A stretch of DNA of 49,841 nt from Porticoccaceae bacterium. Its GTDB lineage: Bacteria; Pseudomonadota; Gammaproteobacteria; Pseudomonadales; Porticoccaceae. This document shows positions 44,611 through 49,841 of the stretch, piece after piece. The stretch is taken from NCBI GenBank assembly GCA_023228865.1, contig JALOAH010000018.1:1-49841 (forward strand), read 5' to 3'. The position numbers and the translations under genes are program-made. A model generated the notes under the pieces. It worked only from the letters and a program-made list of their open reading frames with translations, was not told the origin of the DNA and ran no database searches. Every line of letters begins with the position of its first letter. Positions within the stretch are counted from its first letter, which is position 1.

Positions 44611-45783
44611 TCAAAGCCTTTCTACAATGGTCATGTTGGCGATACCGCCACCTTCACACATGGTTTGTAATCCCCAACGCTTGTTGTTGCGGCGAAGGGC
44701 GTGAATCAGTGTCGCCATCAGTTTGGCGCCACTGGCGCCCAATGGATGACCAAGGGCGATGGCGCCACCGTGAATATTGAGTTTTTGCGGGTCGGCGCCC
44801 AGGCTTTGCAACCAGGCCAGGGGCACGGAGGCGAAGGCCTCGTTGACTTCGTAGAGATCGATATCGTCAATGGCCATGCCCGCTTTTTTCAACGCGGCCT
44901 GAGTGCCGGAAATGGGCTCTTCCAGCATGATCACCGGATCACCTGCGGTCACAGATAGGTGATGAACCCGCGCCAGGGGTGTCAGGCCGTACTGCTGCAA
45001 GGCTTTTTCATTAACCACGAGAAGACCGGCAGCGCCGTCGCAGATCTGGCTGGCATTGGCGGCGGTAATGGCGCCACCCTCCTGGAGCGGCTCTACAGCG
45101 GCGATGCTTTGCAAAGACGCGTTATAGCGTATACCTTCGTCTTTTGTGTGGATCAGTTGCTGGCCATCTTTTTCCACAGCGACGGGCACAATTTCATCAT
45201 CGAAGACGCCGGCCTCTGTCGCCTTGATCGCCTTGAGATGACTTTCAAGGGCAAATTGATCGAGCTGTTCGCGGTTGAAACCGTATTTATCCGCCATCAT
45301 CTGGGCGCCGGTAAACTGGCTGAAGGTTTTGACGCCGTAGCGGTCTTTAATGCGCTGGCTAAAAGGGCCGGTGCCAATACCGGCTTTTTTGTGGAGTTCC
45401 AAGTTGCTGAACATGGGCACACGACTCATGCTCTCAACACCGGCGGCGATGACGACATCCTGGGTGCCGGACATCACCGCCTGGGCAGCAAAATGCAATG
45501 CCTGCTGTGAGGATCCGCACTGGCGATCGATGGTGACACCGGGAATGCTATCGGGCAGATTCGACGCCAGAATCATATTGCGCGCCAGGGCAAAACTCTG
45601 CTCTCCTGCCTGGGTGACACAGCCGACAATGACATCATCGATGATCTGAGGATCAATGGCGCTTTTTTCCACCAGGGCATTGAGCACAGCGGCGCCGAGG
45701 TCGGCGGGGTGAATACCGGATAGTATGCCGTTGCGGCGCCCCCCAGCGGTTCTCAGGGCTTGAACAATATAGGCTTGGGTCAT
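44611..45783 (-). CDS. acetyl-CoA acyltransferase (thiolase)
   Basis: A 390-residue thiolase that cleaves 3-ketoacyl-CoA to acetyl- or propionyl-CoA and a shortened acyl-CoA. The nucleophilic Cys89 is in DRQCGSSQQA, the His in HGGAIALGHPLGASGAK, and the second Cys in CEGGGIANM near the C-terminus. The VPM.SN-type loop and the RRNGILSGIHPADLG N-terminus resemble the FadA5/FadA6-like thiolases of steroid clusters. It is 5 bases from the crotonase gene, in the same operon. Confidence 0.93.
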   Translation of the reverse strand: MTQAYIVQALRTAGGRRNGILSGIHPADLGAAVLNALVEKSAIDPQIIDDVIVGCVTQAGEQSFALARNMILASNLPDSIPGVTIDRQCGSSQQALHFAAQAVMSGTQDVVIAAGVESMSRVPMFSNLELHKKAGIGTGPFSQRIKDRYGVKTFSQFTGAQMMADKYGFNREQLDQFALESHLKAIKATEAGVFDDEIVPVAVEKDGQQLIHTKDEGIRYNASLQSIAAVEPLQEGGAITAANASQICDGAAGLLVVNEKALQQYGLTPLARVHHLSVTAGDPVIMLEEPISGTQAALKKAGMAIDDIDLYEVNEAFASVPLAWLQSLGADPQKLNIHGGAIALGHPLGASGAKLMATLIHALRRNNKRWGLQTMCEGGGIANMTIVERL

Positions 45784-45788
45784 GGCCG

Positions 45789-46577
45789 TTATCCTTTGTA
45801 AAATTCTGGTTTGCGTTTTTCCGTAAAGGCTTTCACACCTTCCGGCCCCTCATCGCTTCCGCAGGCAGCGATGGCTCTGGCTTCGTTTTCCAACTGAGTC
45901 TCAAGGCTGGTTGCCATACTGGCGAACAGCAAATTGCGGGTTCTGCCCAGCGCACCCACGGCACTCTTGGCGAGTTTTTCGGCGATTTCTACCGCCCTGG
46001 CGCCAAGCTCTGCGCCTTCAACCACTTCGGTCACCAACCCTCGTTCCAAGGCTTGTTCGGCACTCAGGCGACGGTTATTGAAAATAAAATCCTGCGCCTG
46101 GCGCAGCCCCATCAAGCGGGGCAGTATCCAGGTTGCGCTCACATCGGGAGACAAACCCACCATGCTATAGGCCGGGGTAAAGTGCGCGGATTGGGCGGCG
46201 ATGACAATATCCCCCAAAAGGGACAAGCTGAGGCCGGCTCCCGCGGCCGGGCCGTTAATGGCGACAACCAGGGGTTTGTTCATTCTCAGCAAGCGGGAAA
46301 CCGTCGGGTTGAGATAGCTGGTCAATTCTGTCAATAGCCCTGGCAATTGGTCGAGAGACTGGGCAAAGGCGCCAACATCCCCGCCAACACAAAAAAACCG
46401 CTCGCTGGCGGTTAGCAACACGCAGCGAACGCCAGCATCCTGATCGGCGTGAATGCTGGCCTGCATCAAATCCTGCGCCATCGCCAGATTGATGGCATTG
46501 CCCGCTTCCGGCCTGTTGAGGGTGATGGTCATGACGCCGTTTTTTCTATGGATTTTTACACAAGCAGTGCTGTTCAT
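45789..46577 (-). CDS. enoyl-CoA hydratase/isomerase family protein
   Basis: A 262-residue crotonase-fold protein. ITLNRPEAGNAINLAMAQDL, GGDVGAFAQSL and GPAAGAGLSLSLLGDIVIAAQ hold the CoA-binding loop and oxyanion hole. Where hydratases have a catalytic Glu (GL.PD.G.T..L) it has GLSPDVSATWILPR with Asp, as in PaaG-type isomerases, so it may be a double-bond isomerase. I chose the ATG at 46577, which gives the MNSTACVKIHR start; the longer frame from 46643 would run into the upstream kinase gene. The thiolase follows 5 bases downstream. Confidence 0.9.
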   Translation of the reverse strand: MNSTACVKIHRKNGVMTITLNRPEAGNAINLAMAQDLMQASIHADQDAGVRCVLLTASERFFCVGGDVGAFAQSLDQLPGLLTELTSYLNPTVSRLLRMNKPLVVAINGPAAGAGLSLSLLGDIVIAAQSAHFTPAYSMVGLSPDVSATWILPRLMGLRQAQDFIFNNRRLSAEQALERGLVTEVVEGAELGARAVEIAEKLAKSAVGALGRTRNLLFASMATSLETQLENEARAIAACGSDEGPEGVKAFTEKRKPEFYKG

Positions 46578-46602
46578 TTTTGCTGTCCAATAAACTACAG
46601 AG

Positions 46603-47676
46603 CTAGTGCCCTGTGTTTGCGTCAAGTGCCAGATGCCAGGCAATTCTGGCCAGTTCAGGGAATTTTTTGGCGCGCTCCTGCGCCTGGGAAGAGGAGGCCG
46701 TGCCGCGAATAACCCGACCTTTTATGCCGTGAAAAATCGCAGCGAGACGGAAGAAATTAAACACCATATAAAAAGCGTAATCAGGAATACCCTCTCTGCC
46801 GGTGCGACTGCAATAGGCTGCGATGTAATCTTTTTCTGAAGGAATGTTCAGCGCCTCAATGTCGGCATTGCCCAAACCGGCGACAATATCCGGCGGCATA
46901 TGGTACATGGTCGTGTGATAACAGAAGTCCGACAGCGGATTGCCCAGGGTGGATAATTCCCAGTCGAGAACAGCGATAACCTTTGGTTCGGTGGCATGAA
47001 AAATCATATTGTCGCAGCGGAAATCACCATGGACGATACTGGTTTCATCCCCTTCAGGTATACGCTCATTGAGCCAAGCAATGACCTTGTCCATATTGTC
47101 GTCGCGACCGGCTTCGACATCGTCCTGGTATTGCTTCGACCAGCGGTCGATTTGGCGCTGAAAATAATTGCCCGGCTTACCGAAATCCTCAAGACCTATA
47201 TCCCTGGGGTTCAACTGGTGGAGATAGGCCAGGGTTTTATTCATGGCATCGAAATAGGCGGGGCGCTCGGCATTGCTGATGCCGGGAAAGGTGGCGTCCC
47301 AGAAAACCCGACCCTCCACCATTTCCATAACATAAAACCAGGTGCCAATAACACCGTCGTCGGAGCAGAATCCGTACACATGGGGCACAGGAAATTCTGT
47401 TTTGCCAAGCGCCTGTAAAATTCGCACTTCCCGGTCTATGGCGTGGGCGCCCTTGAACACAGGTCCCGGCGGTTTTTTGCGCAGCACATAATTTCTTTTG
47501 GGCGTTATCAATTTAAATGTGGGGTTTGATTGCCCACCCTTAAACTGCTCTACCCGCAGTGGCGCCTGAAAACCGTCAACATTGGCGCCCATCCAGGCGG
47601 TGAGGGCATCGACATTAAACTGATGACCTTCGCGCACGGCGCTAGTGCCGCTGCTGTCATGATTGGCGTCAGTCAT
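46603..47676 (-). CDS. APH-fold phosphotransferase, likely 4-hydroxyacyl-CoA kinase
   Basis: A 357-residue aminoglycoside phosphotransferase-fold kinase. GGQSNPTFKL and YVLRKKPPG (ATP lysine) lead to the catalytic loop VHGDFRCDNMIF (His216, Asp218, Asn223) and AVLDWELSTLGNPLSD (metal Asp238). This sequence group matches the kinase half of ACAD10/ACAD11 and LvaA of Pseudomonas levulinate catabolism, which phosphorylate 4-hydroxyacyl-CoA. The dehydrogenase partner is the preceding gene, overlapping by one base (TAATG), which fixes the ATG start at 47676. Antibiotic resistance is not implied. Confidence 0.88.
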   Translation of the reverse strand: MTDANHDSSGTSAVREGHQFNVDALTAWMGANVDGFQAPLRVEQFKGGQSNPTFKLITPKRNYVLRKKPPGPVFKGAHAIDREVRILQALGKTEFPVPHVYGFCSDDGVIGTWFYVMEMVEGRVFWDATFPGISNAERPAYFDAMNKTLAYLHQLNPRDIGLEDFGKPGNYFQRQIDRWSKQYQDDVEAGRDDNMDKVIAWLNERIPEGDETSIVHGDFRCDNMIFHATEPKVIAVLDWELSTLGNPLSDFCYHTTMYHMPPDIVAGLGNADIEALNIPSEKDYIAAYCSRTGREGIPDYAFYMVFNFFRLAAIFHGIKGRVIRGTASSSQAQERAKKFPELARIAWHLALDANTGH

Positions 47677-48839
47677 TATTGTTGCCTCTTTAAAAAGTCG
47701 CGTTTTATTTTTTTCGCCAGCGACCATTTGTGTACTTCGGTGGGGCCGTCGTAAATACGGAAAGCGCGAATTTCCCGAAAAATCATTTCCACTACGGTGT
47801 CGCGGCTAACGCCGGTGCCCCCCATAATCTGTACGCAGCGATCCGCCACCCGATACAGGGCTTCCGACACGGCCACCTTGGCCATGGAACTCTCGACGGT
47901 GCCCAGGGAACCCTGATCGAGAACACTGGCACACCAATAGATCATCTGCCGGGACTGTTCGAGATCGATGAGATTGTCGGCGAGCATAAAGCCAACGCCT
48001 TCGTGGTCAATAATCAGCTTGCCAAACGCTTCCCGTTTGCAGGCGTAGGCGGTGGCGATTTCGTTGGCTCTGGTGGCAGCGCCAAGCCAGCGCATGCAGT
48101 GGGACAAGCGCGCCGGCGACAGTCGCACCTGCGCCAGTTTGAAACCGTCGCCGCTGTGCCCCAGCAACTGGCTTTTGTGAACTCGAAGATTATCAAGAAG
48201 CACAACCGCATGGCCGCCCGGCATTGAGGTGTCGATGGTGTCCATAATGCGCTCAATCTTGATGGCCGGGTCGGGCAAGTCCACCAGAAACATACAGGCG
48301 CCATCGGCGGAGTTAGCCATGACAATACCGATAGTGGCGCCCTGGGCGCCGGTAATAAAAGCTTTGCGGCCATTGATGACCCAGTAATCGCCGTCAGCGA
48401 TGGCTGTTGTTTTCATCATGGTGGGATCAGATCCGGCGCCGCCTTCAGCAGCCGGTTCAGTCATAAAAAACGCAGAGCGCGCCGAACCATTAACCAGAGG
48501 ATCCATGAAACGCTTTTTTTGCTCGTCATTGGCAACTTTGCCAAGCAGATACATATTGCCTTCATCTGGCGCCGCCGTATTACAGGCGATGGGTCCCAGT
48601 GGCGACAGACCGGTTTTAATCAAAACCGTTGCCGTTTCCTGCTGATTGAGATGATCACCATCCTTGAGAATATGGGGCGTCAACACACCGGCGGCACGGG
48701 CTTTGTCGCGAAGCTCTGTCACCAGTTCATCGGCGGGACCATGGTCGCCACAGCGACTGTCTTTTTCGTAGGGAATCACCACATCGCGGACAAATTTTTC
48801 GACCTTGTCAGCAATGCGCTGAGCTCTTAATGAATCCAT
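47676..48839 (-). CDS. ACAD10/11-like acyl-CoA dehydrogenase
   Basis: A 387-residue flavoenzyme of the acyl-CoA dehydrogenase superfamily. FFMTEPAAEGGAGSDPTMM is the substrate and FAD loop, LSPARLSHCMRWLGAATRA and KREAFGKLIIDHEGV lie in the helical domain, and QIMGGTGVSRDTVVEMIFREIRAFRIYDGPTEVHKWSLAKK ends the protein. The catalytic-base position reads YDGP (Asp rather than Glu), like ACAD10/11 and LvaC. With the overlapping kinase it would convert 4-hydroxyacyl-CoA, via a 4-phospho intermediate, into an ordinary enoyl-CoA for beta-oxidation. It is the first gene of the seven-gene operon. Confidence 0.9.
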   Translation of the reverse strand: MDSLRAQRIADKVEKFVRDVVIPYEKDSRCGDHGPADELVTELRDKARAAGVLTPHILKDGDHLNQQETATVLIKTGLSPLGPIACNTAAPDEGNMYLLGKVANDEQKKRFMDPLVNGSARSAFFMTEPAAEGGAGSDPTMMKTTAIADGDYWVINGRKAFITGAQGATIGIVMANSADGACMFLVDLPDPAIKIERIMDTIDTSMPGGHAVVLLDNLRVHKSQLLGHSGDGFKLAQVRLSPARLSHCMRWLGAATRANEIATAYACKREAFGKLIIDHEGVGFMLADNLIDLEQSRQMIYWCASVLDQGSLGTVESSMAKVAVSEALYRVADRCVQIMGGTGVSRDTVVEMIFREIRAFRIYDGPTEVHKWSLAKKIKRDFLKRQQ

Positions 48840-49259
48840 GGATTAAACCTTTTCAGCAGAAGATTCACTGCACTGGTGAATCTGGTATTTATGGTTAGTG
48901 GGTCTAATTTACCACGGGATGGGTCTGGAGGTTGCACCTGTTGTCTGAATTTTCGCTCTAGAATCGGTGACGTTGAGCATGCTAGTGAAGGTTAACGGGA
49001 CCGCGACACCTGCTATTGAGCAGCGATTTCCGGGCACTTAGCCCTACTGTCACTGGCGCACTGCTGCGATCCTGTCACCGAAACAAGTTTCAAAACGACA
49101 CAAACAAATAAAATTTGGTTATCATCTTCGTTGAAAGCACCAGCCATCGGGTATTTCAAGCTGGGGGCAATAAAATAAGCGCGCGTTCAACTGATCGCCT
49201 GATAGCAGCCTGCAGCGACCAGTGATTGCCTGTTTTCACCCTTTTTTTGAGGATAAATT
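48840..49259. other. divergent intergenic region between the dehydrogenase and thiolase genes
   Basis: About 420 bases with no supported gene. It holds a perfect 8-bp inverted repeat next to the dehydrogenase start and a TTTTTTTGAGGA ribosome-binding site before the thiolase. Promoters for both operons must lie here; none is obvious by eye. The middle is A+T-rich around 49085-49125. Confidence 0.6.
48861..48883. promoter_or_regulatory. candidate operator of the seven-gene operon
   Basis: AGATTCAC-N7-GTGAATCT has perfect 8-bp arms and ends 21 bases before the dehydrogenase ATG on the minus strand, a normal place for a TetR- or FadR-type repressor site. Confidence 0.5.
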
Positions 49260-49841
49260 ATGAATGATCCAGTCGTCATTGTCGGCATGGCTCGCACCCC
49301 CATGGGCGGCATGCAGGGTTCACTGTCATCCCAGTCCGTCACTGATCTCGGCGCCGCTGCCATTAAGGGCGCACTCAACTCTGCAGGTATTGCCGCCACA
49401 AGCGTTGACGAGGTGTTGATGGGCTGCGTACTACCAGCCGGTGCAGGCCAGGCGCCAGCGCGGCAAGCGTCCATTAAGGCGGGCATTTCCGATAGCGTCC
49501 CCTGCACCACGGTTAACAAAGTGTGCGGCTCCGGCATGAAAACCATCATGAGCGGCCACGACGCCATTGTCGCCGGCAGCGCGTCGATTGTCGTCGCTGG
49601 CGGCATGGAAAGTATGACCAATGCGCCCTACCTGATACCCCAGGGGCGGAGCGGTTACAGATTCGGCCACGCCCAGATTCTTGATCATATGCTCTACGAC
49701 GGCCTTCAGGATGCCTACAGCGGGGGTTCTATGGGCACTTTTGCCGAACTCTGCGCTGAAAAATTCGGTTTCAGCCGCGAGGATCAGGACAACTTTGCCC
49801 TGGAATCTTTAAACCGCGCCAAAGCGGCAATTGCCAACGGC
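49260..49841 (+). CDS. acetyl-CoA acetyltransferase (thiolase), 3' end cut by window
   Basis: The first 194 residues of a second thiolase: VVIVGMARTPMGGMQGSLS, GCVLPAGAGQAPARQA, and the nucleophilic Cys89 in TTVNKVCGSGMK, followed by AGGMESMTNAPYLI. It resembles acetoacetyl-CoA thiolases (AtoB/PhbA type) more than the thiolase at 44611, which has a different active-site loop. The ATG at 49260 follows GAGGA. It is transcribed away from the dehydrogenase operon. The His and second Cys lie beyond the window. Confidence 0.9.
   Translation, partial: MNDPVVIVGMARTPMGGMQGSLSSQSVTDLGAAAIKGALNSAGIAATSVDEVLMGCVLPAGAGQAPARQASIKAGISDSVPCTTVNKVCGSGMKTIMSGHDAIVAGSASIVVAGGMESMTNAPYLIPQGRSGYRFGHAQILDHMLYDGLQDAYSGGSMGTFAELCAEKFGFSREDQDNFALESLNRAKAAIANG

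Noticed and set aside
43647..44780. Plus-strand open frame of 377 codons
   Set aside because: It is antisense to the flavoprotein and thiolase genes; both have full family motifs.
46603..47676. Aminoglycoside-resistance gene
   Set aside because: The fold is shared, but the sequence and operon partner match the ACAD10/11 and LvaA-type kinases of acyl-CoA catabolism.

Overview
The window looks like a chromosome segment of a marine-type gammaproteobacterium (Cellvibrionales/Spongiibacteraceae-like). This rests on the protein sequences of the housekeeping genes (secD, secF, tgt, queA, murI, rmuC, an AroH-like DAHP synthase), on REP elements with the GTAGGAG...palindrome...GAT layout familiar from Pseudomonas-like genomes, and on the lipid/sterol-type catabolic genes. 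The genus assignment is inference.

Layout. Positions 1-3230 are accessory DNA. Fragments of an IS5-like and an IS256-like transposase are cut by a complete IS3-family element (351-1988) with an A AAA AAG frameshift site. A yefM-yoeB toxin-antitoxin pair and an unknown gene follow, and the region ends near a short ssrA-like T-arm sequence that may mark an island boundary. Positions 3286-11901 (minus strand) form a catabolic operon: TonB-dependent receptor, a 23-codon small ORF, an EthD-like protein, aldehyde dehydrogenase, cytochrome P450, acyl-CoA ligase and acyl-CoA dehydrogenase. This is a plausible route to import a lipophilic molecule, oxidise its end to an acid, activate it with CoA and start beta-oxidation. 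Positions 12366-18312 hold secF, secD, tgt and queA, with mscL inverted at the place where yajC normally sits, then tRNA-Leu(CAA).

Positions 18442-24860 carry a secreted CXXCH protein with an alpha/beta hydrolase, then a porin-like protein, a one-domain periplasmic binding protein and a GGDEF-EAL protein whose EAL site is degenerate. Positions 25022-35266 are conserved genes: a DUF2489-like gene, rmuC, murI, an AddB/AddA-like helicase-nuclease pair and DAHP synthase. Positions 35290-38350 are a scar-rich stretch: REP and REPIN elements, a 100-bp duplication that copies the 5' quarter of tRNA-Leu(UAA), the intact tRNA, a toxin-antitoxin pair between attC-like sites, a broken aldo/keto reductase, an M48 lipoprotein protease and a startless AbrB-type antitoxin.

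Positions 38349-49841 are a second catabolic locus. A TetR regulator diverges from a second P450; a MITE-like element and a CoA ligase follow. A seven-gene minus-strand operon contains an ACAD10/11-like dehydrogenase, an APH-type kinase, a crotonase, a thiolase, a nitronate-monooxygenase-like flavoprotein, a DUF1330 protein and an AMACR-type racemase. A divergent second thiolase runs off the right edge. Together these genes suggest breakdown of methyl-branched or hydroxylated acyl chains such as isoprenoid or sterol side chains. No ferredoxin, ferredoxin reductase, CRISPR array or rRNA is visible.
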